Assembly: GCA_020847755.1 (NCBI GenBank)
Contig: JADLBK010000253.1
Location: 1-41,165 of the forward strand
Direction: 5' to 3'
Origin: Flavobacteriales bacterium
Lineage (GTDB): Bacteria > Bacteroidota > Bacteroidia > Flavobacteriales_F > PHOS-HE28
DNA: 41,165 bases
Shown: in pieces, positions 23,002-33,598 of the stretch
Numbering within the stretch: position 1 is the stretch's first letter
Layout: each line of letters begins with the position of its first letter
Translations under genes and position numbers: made by a program
The notes under the pieces: model-generated
The model's database searches: none
What the model was told of the DNA's origin: nothing
The model's input: only the letters and a program-made list of their open reading frames with translations

Positions 23002-25214
23002 ATGAAGCGTTTGATCACCCTCCTGGTTTGTGGTATGATCCTTTCGTGGGCTGTGGCACAGAGTCCGTACGTCCCCCCTGACTACTACCCGAACGATGTC
23101 CCGCTCCGTTCTGCCGGGTTCCCTGTGAATGAGGGGCAGGTCATGCTCACCAACGGTGATCCCGCCACCGAAGTGGCGTATTACAGCGAGGGCCTGAGCC
23201 CGCAGTTGTTCATGCAGGAGGGCTCGCGCATGTCGTTCGTCATCGCCGCGGTGGACACCAGCGCTGGCACTGAGGATACCCTGAGGCTGTGGCCTACCAA
23301 GTGGGCTCGGGTGGAACAGTGGTACCCCTGAACTGGGATGCGGAATACACGGCGAACAGCGGCACGGGACTGGTGAACTTCACGTTCGACAGCTACGACC
23401 CGGCGCGGGTGCTGGTTTTGCAGTTCGGTCCCGCCCCGCTCGGTGGAGGCCTGTACGATGTTGATGGCCTTTGTTGGAGCACCTACTTCGGGGGCAATGG
23501 TCGCGATTTGATCCACGAAAGCACCACGGACCCGCTGGGGAACTACTACGTGGCCGGCAGCACGCGGAGCACATTTCTGTCATTTCCACCTGCACCAGGT
23601 TACAGTCTTTACATGGCTGGTGAATGTGCGTTCGTCTGTCAATTGGATGATACGGACAACATGTCGTGGAAGACCTTCATCGGCGGCAATGTCAGCGCTG
23701 AGGTCTCGCAGGTCGCTGGATTGGCTTTCCGCGGCGGGAGTACGCCGTCGATCTACATGGCAGGTACAACTACATCACAGAGCTTCTACCCTCAGGCTTC
23801 AGGAACGGCGTATTTCGTTGGTACGAACAACTCCTTTGGCAACAAGGGATATCTGACTCGGTTTGCTAGTGCCACTGGGCAGCTGGCTTGGTCTACCTAT
23901 TTCGGGGATACGGATGTCCAGATCACCGGCTTGGCCGTGCCAGACGGGGACTACCTATTTGTCACCGGGCGTACCTCGGGCAACCTGCCGGTCGAGCAGG
24001 ATCCCGGCAGTGGTGTGTTCTATCCCTACAGCGGCGGGAGCGACGGCTTCGTGTGTAGGCTGAATGCGGCGGACCGGACGACCTGGTGTACGTTCCTCGG
24101 TGGCACAGGCAATGATGTTCCTCTCGAGCTGCGGGCCTCAAAGGACCCCTCACCGAGGGTAGTGATCGCTGGTGTTACCAACAGCCCAGCCATACAGTTG
24201 ATCAGCCCTGGTACCAATGCCTTCGTGGAACCGGCCTTCGGAAACCAGGACGGGTTCATCTATGAGTTCGACTTCGCAGGGAGCCATGTTTGGTCCACAT
24301 ACATCGGGGGACCGCTCAGCGACCAAGTGGGGCAGAATGCGCTCGCGTTGGAGCCAGGGAGCGGTGATGTGGTCATCGGAGGGCTTACGTCCGGCCAACT
24401 GACCATTGTTCCCGGTGTGGGGTGGAGCGAATCCACGCACCCCGCCTTCAACATTCCGGCATTTCTGGCGCGCTTCAGCGGTGCGGATCGCTCCATCCAA
24501 TGGCTCACTTACGTGGCCGGCGATGACTACGCCACGAATGACATCAACAGTGTGGTGTTCGATGGCCAAGGCCAACTGTTCGTCAGCGGCCGGTGCTCTG
24601 GTCCGGGCCTGGTGCTGCAACCTTGGCTGACCGCGTACTACCAACCGATGATCATCGCCGATCACTTGGGAGGGAGTACAGAACCCAGCGACTGCTTCCT
24701 AATGGGGTTCGGCACTGGCCAACAATTGTTGTGGAGCTCCTATTTCGGCGGCGACGCGAGCGCGGCCTATCATGAACTGATCTACACCATGCTGCCCCGA
24801 AAAAGCAACCTCTACGTCGCAGGATACACCAGCAAACAGATCGGCATGTTCACCACCTACTTCCCGCTGGATGATGGTGGCGGTGTGCCCTACTTCGAGC
24901 CTGGTTGGCAAGGAGCAGAGTATGAGGGCTTTGTTACCTCATTCTGCCTACCGGCACCAGTTGCTGTTCCAGACATCATGAGTGGAGTTGTCGGATTCTC
25001 AGCCTACTTCCTTGGCCCAGCGGGTCTGCAACTCGAGGGTCTCTTGAACAACGACGCCATGGCGGAACTGATGGACAGCAGAGGCCGAATATTGTTAAAG
25101 CAGCGTATTCGGCCGATCGACGGCAGAGCGAGGTTGTCGGTGGCTGGATTGGCCGAGGGTGTCTACTTGGTCCGGGTTCCCGGTCAGGGCGCGCTAAAGC
25201 TCCACCTGCCCTAG
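23002..25214 (+). pseudogene. DUF7948/SBBP-type T9SS protein gene, internally deleted and frameshifted
   Basis: The gene starts MKRLITLLVCGMILSWAVAQ with a signal peptide. Frame 1 carries the N-terminal DUF7948 part (VNEGQVMLTNGDPATEV, QLFMQEGSRMSFVI) to EDTLR near 23286, then runs to a stop at 23331. The rest reads in another frame from about 23284 (EAVAYQVGSGGTVVPLNW, VNFTFDSYDP). In intact relatives these two parts are joined by roughly 100 residues (the YPGID-type core), which are missing here. The long second part has SBBP-like repeats (WSTYFGG, VFVTGRTSG types) and a weak T9SS tail (LLNNDAMAELMDSRGRILL, GVYLVRVPG). GC is near 52-55% in places, lower than its neighbours. It is probably non-functional unless the assembly is wrong. 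Confidence 0.8.
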
Positions 25215-25216
25215 GG

Positions 25217-26608
25217 ATGGCCATGCGGCGTTTCATCATTACCGCCGTGACCCTTGCAGGGGTTGTGAACCCTGCCGTTCCACAGACCCATTGGGAAGGG
25301 ATCGGCTTGCCGGGCCTGTTCACGGACCTGAGAGCGATCGTAGTGGATGATGCGACGAATGCGGTCTACGTTGGCGGATGGGGACATCCGATCGCACATG
25401 ACGGCTATTTCGGAGTTCCGCTGTTCACGCGTACGGGGATGAATTGGGATACAATGGCCATTTTCAGCCATGGGCTGAACGACATGGTCATGTGGCAGGA
25501 CACCTTGCTGGTAGCAGGTGGCTTTGAATGGGTGAACGGGGATACGATACACGGCATCGCCGCTTGGGATGGAAGTACCTGGCATCCGTACGGGACCCTG
25601 CCGCCTTCGGGTTCGATCCATCGGTTCCGCGTGTTGGATGGCGAGTTGTACGCCGTGGGGGTCTTCGACACGCTGGACGGGGCGGCCTGCAACGGCATCG
25701 CCAAGCGGGTGGGAGATCATTGGGAGTCCATTGGTCCGATCACCAACACGGTGACGTGCATCGTGCAGGACCTGGCCATCTACAACGGGCACTATGTGGC
25801 GGTGGGCGCGATCCACTTTCCGGGCGATCCTTACCGCGATGTGCTGATGCAGGTGAACGGGACCTGGGTACCGCTTGGCGGTCAGGGCCTGATCGGTGGG
25901 TTCGCCAACGGCATGGCCTGTGCGGCATACCAGGGCGATCTCTACGTGGGCGGGGCCATTCCCTTGAACGCCGGCAACGCCGGCCATGGGATCATGCGGT
26001 GGGACGGGAGCCAGTGGAACGATGTGGGCGGTGGGCTCACCTATGCGCCCAACGACTACACCTACTCCACAGGGGCCACCCGTTTCGTGGAACGCGATGG
26101 CCTGCTATTCACCATGGGCTCCTTCCTGTATGCCGGTGGTGTTCCTGCCAGCGGCATAGCCACCTGGGATGGCAACCGGTGGTGCGGCCTGGGCGGTCAG
26201 CTCAACCCGCCGGTCAACAGCATCGCCTTCGTCCAGGATACGCTCTACGCCACCTGCTTCGGCAGCGCCGATGGGATCAACGTGAACTGCGCTGCAAGGT
26301 TCATCGGCAGCACCTACCAGGATACGTGCAGCGCAGCGGTGGGTATGGCGGAACAAGGCGTTGCTGAGGTCCATTGGACCATTCACCCGGTGCCCACCAC
26401 AGGCCGGGTCGTCCTTCAAGATCTACCACACGACAGCGAACGGATCGAAGTGTGGGGTGTCGATGGCCGGTCGGTCAGGGCATTTCCAGTGACGCAAGGA
26501 TCCTCGGGGCCGCTGGTGCTGGAGACAGGACTGCCCGCCGGCACCTACACCTTGGTCGTGCAGCACGGATCGACCTCGAGCACGAACCGGCTCCTTGTGG
26601 TCCCCTGA
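25217..26608 (+). CDS. T9SS sorting domain protein with kelch-like repeats
   Basis: A 463-residue secreted protein. The signal peptide is MRRFIITAVTLAGVVNPAVPQ if the third codon ATG (25223) is used. The body has about seven repeats of the type DLYVGGAIPLNAGNAGHGIMRWDG and DGLLFTMGSFLYAGG, with ITxWDGxxW turns, as in beta-propeller surface proteins of Bacteroidota. The end is a T9SS sorting domain (IHPVPTTGRVVLQDL, LPAGTYTLVVQHG). It begins 2 bases after the stop of the broken DUF7948 gene, so the two share a transcript. Ligand is unknown. Confidence 0.87.
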   Translation: MAMRRFIITAVTLAGVVNPAVPQTHWEGIGLPGLFTDLRAIVVDDATNAVYVGGWGHPIAHDGYFGVPLFTRTGMNWDTMAIFSHGLNDMVMWQDTLLVAGGFEWVNGDTIHGIAAWDGSTWHPYGTLPPSGSIHRFRVLDGELYAVGVFDTLDGAACNGIAKRVGDHWESIGPITNTVTCIVQDLAIYNGHYVAVGAIHFPGDPYRDVLMQVNGTWVPLGGQGLIGGFANGMACAAYQGDLYVGGAIPLNAGNAGHGIMRWDGSQWNDVGGGLTYAPNDYTYSTGATRFVERDGLLFTMGSFLYAGGVPASGIATWDGNRWCGLGGQLNPPVNSIAFVQDTLYATCFGSADGINVNCAARFIGSTYQDTCSAAVGMAEQGVAEVHWTIHPVPTTGRVVLQDLPHDSERIEVWGVDGRSVRAFPVTQGSSGPLVLETGLPAGTYTLVVQHGSTSSTNRLLVVP

Positions 26609-26616
26609 TCGCACAT

Positions 26617-26630
26617 GGACGAAAGCGTCC
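26617..26630. terminator. Small hairpin between convergent genes
   Basis: GGACG AAAG CGTCC forms a 5-bp stem and tetraloop in the 23-base gap between convergent stop codons. There is no T-run; it is a weak bidirectional transcript end at best. Confidence 0.35.
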
Positions 26631-26631
26631 C

Positions 26632-27225
26632 TCAATTCGTCTGCTCCCTCCGCTTGATCTCGTCGCGGATCTTGCTGGCGCGCTCATAGTCCTCGTCGTG
26701 CAGCGCCTTCTCAAGCAGTTCCTTGAGCTCCTCGATGCTGCTGCCCTTGATGCCCTTGGCGGGCTTGCCGCGCTCCACGGGTTCGGCCGCGCTCTCCTCC
26801 TTGCCCTCCTCGCCCTCCTCCACCTTGAGCCCGGCCGCACCCATGATGAACTCGTAGGTATGGATGGGGCATTGAAAGCGCAACGCCAGGGCGATGGCGT
26901 CGCTGCTGCGGGCGTCGATCTCCACTTCGTGCCCGTTCTGCTCGAGCACCAGCTTGGCGTGGAAGATGCCCTCCACGAGATCGTTGATGATCACCTCCTT
27001 GAGGCCCACGCCGAGGGTGTCGCTCAGGTTCTTGAACAGATCGTGCGTGAGGGGACGCGCCGGCTTGATGTTCTCCACCTGGATGGCGATGGCCTGGGCC
27101 TCCAACCCGCCGATGATGATGGTCAGGCGCCGTTCGCCGTGCGCCTCCGCCAGAATGAGCGCGTAGGCACCGGCGTGCGTGTGGCTGTACGTGATGCGCA
27201 GGAACTTCAGCTCGACCTTGTCCAT
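26632..27225 (-). CDS. Bifunctional nuclease domain (DUF151) protein with UVR motif
   Basis: A 197-residue cytoplasmic protein. Residues of about 1-130 form the BFN/DUF151 domain (ERRLTIIIGGLEAQAIAIQ, ARSSDAIALALRF). An acidic linker (VEEGEEGKEESAAEPVERG) joins it to a C-terminal UvrB/UvrC-type UVR helix pair (LKELLEKALHDEDYERASKI). DUF151 proteins have reported RNase/DNase activity in plants and are common in Bacteroidota; the bacterial role is not settled. The UVR motif usually mediates protein contacts. It is monocistronic, with a possible TATCTTCA box 18 bases upstream. Confidence 0.92.
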   Translation of the reverse strand: MDKVELKFLRITYSHTHAGAYALILAEAHGERRLTIIIGGLEAQAIAIQVENIKPARPLTHDLFKNLSDTLGVGLKEVIINDLVEGIFHAKLVLEQNGHEVEIDARSSDAIALALRFQCPIHTYEFIMGAAGLKVEEGEEGKEESAAEPVERGKPAKGIKGSSIEELKELLEKALHDEDYERASKIRDEIKRREQTN

Positions 27226-27294
27226 CCTCTCCGTGCGGGGCCGTGAAGATAGGCAGCGGCCGCGAGTTGCACGCCGTGCCGGATGTCCGGTGCG

Positions 27295-28233
27295 CTACCG
27301 CTCGGCGTTCAGCTTCTTCGCCGCCGCGATCAGTTGGGGCAGCACCTCGAAGGCGTCGCCCACGATGCCGTAGTCCGCGGCCTTGAAGAAGGGCGCCTCG
27401 GGGTCCTTGTTGATCACGCAGATCACCTTGCTCTGGTTCACCCCGGCCAGGTGCTGGATGGCCCCACTGATGCCGATGGCGATGTAAAGGTTCGGGCGGA
27501 TGGCCACGCCGGTCTGCCCCACGTGCTCGTGGTGCGGGCGCCAGTGGTCGTCGGCCACCGGACGGCTGCAGGCGGTGGCGGCGCCCAGTTCGCGGGCCAG
27601 CTCCTCGAGGGGCCCCCAGTTCTCCGGGCCCTTCATGCCGCGGCCACCGCTCACCACGCGCTCGGCCTCGGGCAGCGGGATGCCGGCCCCGGCCTTGCGC
27701 AGCTCCTTCACGGTCACCCGCGCCGGGCCCAGGTCGCCGCCGAACTCCTCCACGGTGGCGGGGCTGCCACCGGAGCCGATGGGCACGCTGTTGGGGCTGA
27801 GGCTCACCACCCGCACGGGGCTGCTCACCTCCACGAAGGCGCGGGCCTTGCCGCTGAACACGTTGCGGCGGAAGCGGCCGTCCTCGGGCAGGCCGGTGGC
27901 GCCGGCCACGTGACCGGCCTTCAGGCGCGCCGCGATGCGTGGAGCCACGGCCTTGCCGGTGGCGTCGGCCACGCAGACGATGGTGGTGGCGCTGGTCGCT
28001 TCGGCCACGGCGCACACCAGCCTGGTGAGCTGCTGGCCGTCCACGGCCTTCACCCCGCGGGCCACCACCACCTTGGCGGCACCGTTGGCCCCCAGGACCT
28101 CGAGCCCCTGCGCGTCGCCGAAGGTCACGGCGGTCACCGGCCCTCCGGCCAGCTGGCTGGCATAGGTCACGGCCTCCTGGGCGGCTTTCGGGAGCTTCTC
28201 GCCGCGTGTGTCGATGAAGACGATCGTGCTCAT
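27295..28233 (-). CDS. etfA: Electron transfer flavoprotein subunit alpha
   Basis: A 312-residue FAD-binding subunit of the ETF heterodimer, which accepts electrons from acyl-CoA and other dehydrogenases and passes them to the quinone pool via ETF-QO. The FAD domain is clear: VVSGGRGMKGPENW, then GQTGVAIRPNLYIAIGISGAIQH and VINKDPEAPFFKAADYGIVGD. It lies 89 bases downstream of etfB in the same direction. The gap holds a word-like repeat, not a promoter, so one transcript is likely. Confidence 0.96.
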   Translation of the reverse strand: MSTIVFIDTRGEKLPKAAQEAVTYASQLAGGPVTAVTFGDAQGLEVLGANGAAKVVVARGVKAVDGQQLTRLVCAVAEATSATTIVCVADATGKAVAPRIAARLKAGHVAGATGLPEDGRFRRNVFSGKARAFVEVSSPVRVVSLSPNSVPIGSGGSPATVEEFGGDLGPARVTVKELRKAGAGIPLPEAERVVSGGRGMKGPENWGPLEELARELGAATACSRPVADDHWRPHHEHVGQTGVAIRPNLYIAIGISGAIQHLAGVNQSKVICVINKDPEAPFFKAADYGIVGDAFEVLPQLIAAAKKLNAER

Positions 28234-28289
28234 CTGGGATCTTCGGTTTGGGGGCCTGCCACAGGGGCCGGCTTCAAGTTCATTTCTTC

Positions 28290-28320
28290 AGTTGCTCTCT
28301 GCGTCTCCGCGGCCTCGTTC
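28290..28320 (-). repeat. Word-like repeat in the etfB-etfA gap
   Basis: The segment holds CTCTGCGTCTCCGCGGCC on the plus strand, 16 of 18 bases identical to a segment inside the symporter gene near 5599. It abuts the etfB stop codon. Confidence 0.6.
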
Positions 28321-28322
28321 GC

Positions 28323-29066
28323 TCAGATCACCTTGGCCTCGGTGTGCAGCAGGTCGATCAGCGTGCCGGCCTGGTCGGCGGGGATGAGCTTCACCGCGCC
28401 CTTGGCCGGAGGCAGTTCGAAGCGCACGGTGGCGGCCAGCGGTCCCTGCCCGGAGGCGGGCACCACCTGCAGCGGCTTGGTGCGGGCGGCCATGATGCCG
28501 CGCATGTTGGGGATGCGCTGCTCGGCCATGCCCTTGGCGGCCCCCAGCACACACGGCAGGGCCACCTCCAGCACTTCCACGCCGCCGGGCACGTCACGTT
28601 CCACGGTGGCCATGCCACCGCTCACCTCCAACTTGCTGGCCAGGGGCACATAGGGCAGGTCCAGCAGTTCGGCCACCATGGCGCCCACCTGGCCCCCGTT
28701 GTGATCGATGGTCTCCTTGCCGGCCAGCACCAGATCGAACCCCTTGTCCTTGGCATAGGCGGCCACTTCCGCGGCCACTTGGTAGGCATCCTCCGGCCGG
28801 GCGTCCACACGCACGGCCTCATCGGCGCCGATGGCCAGGGCCTTGCGGATGGTGGCCTCGGTGTCGGCCGGTCCCACGGTGATGGTGGTGACGCTGCCCG
28901 CACCAGCCGCCTCCTTCAGCTCGAGGGCACGCACCAAGGCGTACCACTCGTCGTAGGGGTTCACGATGAAGGTGACGCCGTTGCCGTCGTACTGGGTGTT
29001 GTCCGCCGTGAAGGCGATGCGCGCCGTGGTGTCGGGCACCTGGCTGATCAGGACGAGGATCTTCAT
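28323..29066 (-). CDS. etfB: Electron transfer flavoprotein subunit beta
   Basis: A 247-residue partner of EtfA. Family landmarks are the N-terminal MKILVLISQVPDTTARI, NPYDEWYALVRALELKE, the ETF beta signature region LAGKETIDHNGGQVGAMVAELL, and the end VKLIPADQAGTLIDLLH. It is first in the etfB-etfA pair, and a TACTTTCG box lies 53 bases upstream. Divergent from pdhB, with 245 bases between the start codons. Confidence 0.96.
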   Translation of the reverse strand: MKILVLISQVPDTTARIAFTADNTQYDGNGVTFIVNPYDEWYALVRALELKEAAGAGSVTTITVGPADTEATIRKALAIGADEAVRVDARPEDAYQVAAEVAAYAKDKGFDLVLAGKETIDHNGGQVGAMVAELLDLPYVPLASKLEVSGGMATVERDVPGGVEVLEVALPCVLGAAKGMAEQRIPNMRGIMAARTKPLQVVPASGQGPLAATVRFELPPAKGAVKLIPADQAGTLIDLLHTEAKVI

Positions 29067-29119
29067 GGTGGGGGAACGTTGCCGCGGCGGGATGGTTCGT
29101 GGGGTCCGGCAGCGGGGCG

Positions 29120-29127
29120 CGAAAGTA
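29120..29127 (-). promoter_or_regulatory. -7 box TACTTTCG of etfB-etfA
   Basis: It lies 53 bases upstream of the etfB ATG. Confidence 0.55.
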
Positions 29128-29285
29128 AGGACCGCTGGTCGCGCAGGGATGGCGACCGACCGAACACAACCTCAGGCCGTGCTTTCGGACATGAGCCGCG
29201 GATCCCGGTGCCGGCGGTGGAACGGCCCGGGTGTCAGGCAGCACGGCACTTCCGGCCGCCCTGACCAATGCCCGCCCGCGCCACC

Positions 29286-29293
29286 TACTTTTG
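29286..29293 (+). promoter_or_regulatory. -7 box TACTTTTG of pdhB
   Basis: A perfect TAnnTTTG match 18 bases before the pdhB ATG. It excludes the upstream in-frame starts. Confidence 0.65.
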
Positions 29294-29311
29294 GGGCCCA
29301 TTTCCACGCCC

Positions 29312-30295
29312 ATGCGCACCATTCAGTTCCGCGAGGCCCTCAACGAGGCGATGTCCGAGGAGATGCGCCGCGACCCGTCCGTCTTCCTCATGGGCGAGGA
29401 GGTGGCCGAGTACGATGGCGCCTACAAGGTGAGCAAGGGCATGCTCGCCGAGTTCGGTCCGCAACGGATCATCGACACGCCCATCAGCGAGCTGGGCTTC
29501 ACGGCCATCGGGGTGGGCGCCGCCATGAACGGCCTGCGCCCGATCGTGGAGTTCATGACCTGGAACTTCGCCATCCTGGCCAGTGACCAGATCATCAACC
29601 ACGCGGCCAAGATGCTGCAGATGAGCGGTGGCCAGTTCCACATCCCCATCGTGTTCCGCGGGGGCAATGGCAGTGCCGGTCAGCTTGCCGCCACCCACAG
29701 CCAGAGCTTCGAGGCCTTCTATGCCAACATCCCCGGCCTCAAGGTGGTGACCCCCAGCAACCCTTACGATGCCAAGGGCCTGCTCAAGAGCGCCATCCGC
29801 GACGATGATCCCGTGCTGGTGATGGAGAGCGAGCGCATGTACGGTGACAAGGGCGAGGTGCCCGACGGGGAGTACCTGGTGCCCATCGGCCTGGCGCATG
29901 TGGCGCGCATGGGCACCGACGTTACCATCGTGAGCTTCGGCAAGATGATGAAGGTGGCCCTGGCCGCGGCCGAGGAGCTGCAGAAGGAGGGCGTGAACGC
30001 CGAGGTGATCGATCTGCGCACCATCCGCCCGCTCGACACCGCCACCATCCTGGCCAGCGTGAAGAAGACCAACCGCCTGGTGGTGGTGGATGAGAACTTC
30101 CCGATGGTGAGCATCGCCAGCGATGTGGCCTACCGCGTGCAGAAGGACGCTTTCGACTTCCTCGACGCGCCCGTGCTCCGCATCAACCAGGCCGACACCC
30201 CGCTGCCCTTCAGCCCCCCGCTGATCGAGGCCAGCCTGCCCAACCCCGCCCGCGTGGTCGCCGCCGTGAAGGAGGTGATGTACCTGCGGAAGTGA
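29312..30295 (+). CDS. pdhB: Pyruvate dehydrogenase E1 component subunit beta
   Basis: A 327-residue transketolase-like subunit that pairs with an E1 alpha chain to decarboxylate pyruvate. Visible are MGEEVAEYDGAYKVSKGM, IDTPISELGFTAIGVGAA, the EFMTWNFAILASDQIINHAAK segment with the cofactor-proximal Phe/Asn region, and the C-terminal transketolase domain (GTDVTIVSFGKMM, DLRTIRPLDTATI). E1 alpha is not in the neighbourhood, as in many Bacteroidota where the two genes lie apart. The ATG at 29312 is chosen because homologues begin MRTIQFREAL and the -7 box lies upstream. A related 2-oxoacid dehydrogenase role is possible but less likely. Confidence 0.94.
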   Translation: MRTIQFREALNEAMSEEMRRDPSVFLMGEEVAEYDGAYKVSKGMLAEFGPQRIIDTPISELGFTAIGVGAAMNGLRPIVEFMTWNFAILASDQIINHAAKMLQMSGGQFHIPIVFRGGNGSAGQLAATHSQSFEAFYANIPGLKVVTPSNPYDAKGLLKSAIRDDDPVLVMESERMYGDKGEVPDGEYLVPIGLAHVARMGTDVTIVSFGKMMKVALAAAEELQKEGVNAEVIDLRTIRPLDTATILASVKKTNRLVVVDENFPMVSIASDVAYRVQKDAFDFLDAPVLRINQADTPLPFSPPLIEASLPNPARVVAAVKEVMYLRK

Positions 30296-30336
30296 GGGTC
30301 GGCGACCAGCGAGTGCCCGCGCACACGAGCTGCGCG

Positions 30337-30403
30337 CCGAGCGGTGAGTGAATGCCGCCCTGTCCGACGACGATCGTGGTGCCGGCATTCACTCACCGCT
30401 CGG
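30337..30403. repeat. Perfect 21-bp inverted repeat between pdhB and hppA
   Basis: Arms at 30337-30357 and 30383-30403 are exact reverse complements around a 25-base loop that holds the palindrome ACGATCGT. The following bases (CACTCAACGCTCAGCACTC) have the word-like style of other repeats in the window. No U-run follows. It could be a transcript-end stem for pdhB or a small dispersed palindromic element. Confidence 0.75.
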
Positions 30404-30443
30404 CATTTGCCACTCAACGCTCAGCACTCCGTCAGGACTTTTC

Positions 30444-30451
30444 TAATTTCG
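30444..30451 (+). promoter_or_regulatory. -7 box TAATTTCG of hppA
   Basis: It lies 68 bases upstream of the hppA ATG, just after the inverted repeat. Confidence 0.55.
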
Positions 30452-30519
30452 CGGCCCTCTTCCGCCCGATGGGGGATGGAAAGCGCTGACGGACAAGACC
30501 ATACACAACACAGAACGAG

Positions 30520-32760
<2,241 letters not shown>

Positions 32761-32767
32761 TCCCGGG

Positions 32768-32819
32768 CTCCTGAACGGCGAACGCCGCGCTTACGAGCGC
32801 GGCGTTCGCCGTTCAGGAG
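32768..32819. terminator. Perfect 24-bp hairpin between convergent hppA and deoxynucleoside kinase
   Basis: Arms 32768-32791 and 32796-32819 are exact reverse complements around a TACG tetraloop. It lies 7 bases past each stop codon, serving both convergent genes. There is no T-tract on either side, so it may block exonucleases or stop read-through antisense transcription. Confidence 0.8.
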
Positions 32820-32826
32820 TGACCCC

Positions 32827-33528
32827 TCAGCGCTTTTTCGCGGTCGCCTTGGCCGGAGCTTTGGCCGTTGCCTTCGCGGGTTTGGCGTGGCCGTTGGTGG
32901 AGGGTGTCTCGGCCGGGAAGAGGCCGTGGATCTCCGCGTCGATGGACTGGATGATCTTGCCGAGGTCGTCCGGCTTCACGTGGAAGGCGTTGTCGTCCAC
33001 ATCGATGATGAGCAGCTTGCCCTTGTCGTAGGTGCTGATCCAGGCCTCGTAGCGCTCGTTGAGGCGCTTGAGGTAGTCGATGCTGATGCCGTTCTCATAC
33101 TCACGGCCGCGCTCGGCGATCTGCTTCACCAGGTTGGGCACGCTGGCGCGCAGGTAGATCAGCAGGTCGGGCGGCATGATCGCGCTGTCCATGTTCTGGA
33201 ACAGGCGGAAGTAGTTCTCGAAATCGCGCGTGGTCATCAGCCCCATCGCGTGCAGGTTGGGGGCGAAGATGAAGGCGTCCTCGTAGATGGTGCGGTCCTG
33301 GATGACGCTGCGCCCGCTGCGACGGATCTCCAGCAGCTGCTCGAACCGGCTGTTGAGGAAGAAGATCTGGAGGTTGAAGCTCCAGCGCTGCATGTCCTTG
33401 TAGAAGTCGAAGAGGTACGGGTTGTTGTCCACGGCCTCCTGCAGCTGGTCCCACTTGTAGTGCTTGGCCAGGAGCTGCGTGAGGGTGGTCTTGCCCGAAC
33501 CGATGTTGCCGGCGATCGCGATGTGCAT
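32827..33528 (-). CDS. Deoxynucleoside kinase family protein
   Basis: A 233-residue cytoplasmic kinase that phosphorylates deoxynucleosides for salvage. The P-loop is GNIGSGKT (residues 7-14), the DRS-type motif is VIQDRTIYEDAFIF, and the lid region is ERGREYENGI. The C-terminal tail (STNGHAKPAKATAKAPAKAT, ending AKKR) is lysine/alanine/proline-rich and resembles the basic tails of histone-like proteins; it is not part of the kinase fold. A paralogue lies at 39339. Substrate (dA/dG or dC) cannot be set from sequence. A TATCTTCG box lies 25 bases upstream. Confidence 0.94.
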   Translation of the reverse strand: MHIAIAGNIGSGKTTLTQLLAKHYKWDQLQEAVDNNPYLFDFYKDMQRWSFNLQIFFLNSRFEQLLEIRRSGRSVIQDRTIYEDAFIFAPNLHAMGLMTTRDFENYFRLFQNMDSAIMPPDLLIYLRASVPNLVKQIAERGREYENGISIDYLKRLNERYEAWISTYDKGKLLIIDVDDNAFHVKPDDLGKIIQSIDAEIHGLFPAETPSTNGHAKPAKATAKAPAKATAKKR

Positions 33529-33553
33529 GGTGGTCGGTGCTGAAGCGGGATGG

Positions 33554-33561
33554 CGAAGATA
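33554..33561 (-). promoter_or_regulatory. -7 box TATCTTCG of the first deoxynucleoside kinase
   Basis: It lies 25 bases upstream of the kinase ATG. Confidence 0.55.
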
Positions 33562-33598
33562 TCCGCCGCCCGATGCGCCGTGCGCCCTTGTGGATAAG

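Noticed and set aside
23281-23335. Programmed ribosomal frameshift in the DUF7948 gene
   Set aside because: No slippery heptamer is visible and about 100 residues of the domain are missing as well, so a deletion explains the site better.
30337-30403. Insertion-sequence ends
   Set aside because: There is no transposase, no flanking direct repeat, and only a 25-base interior.
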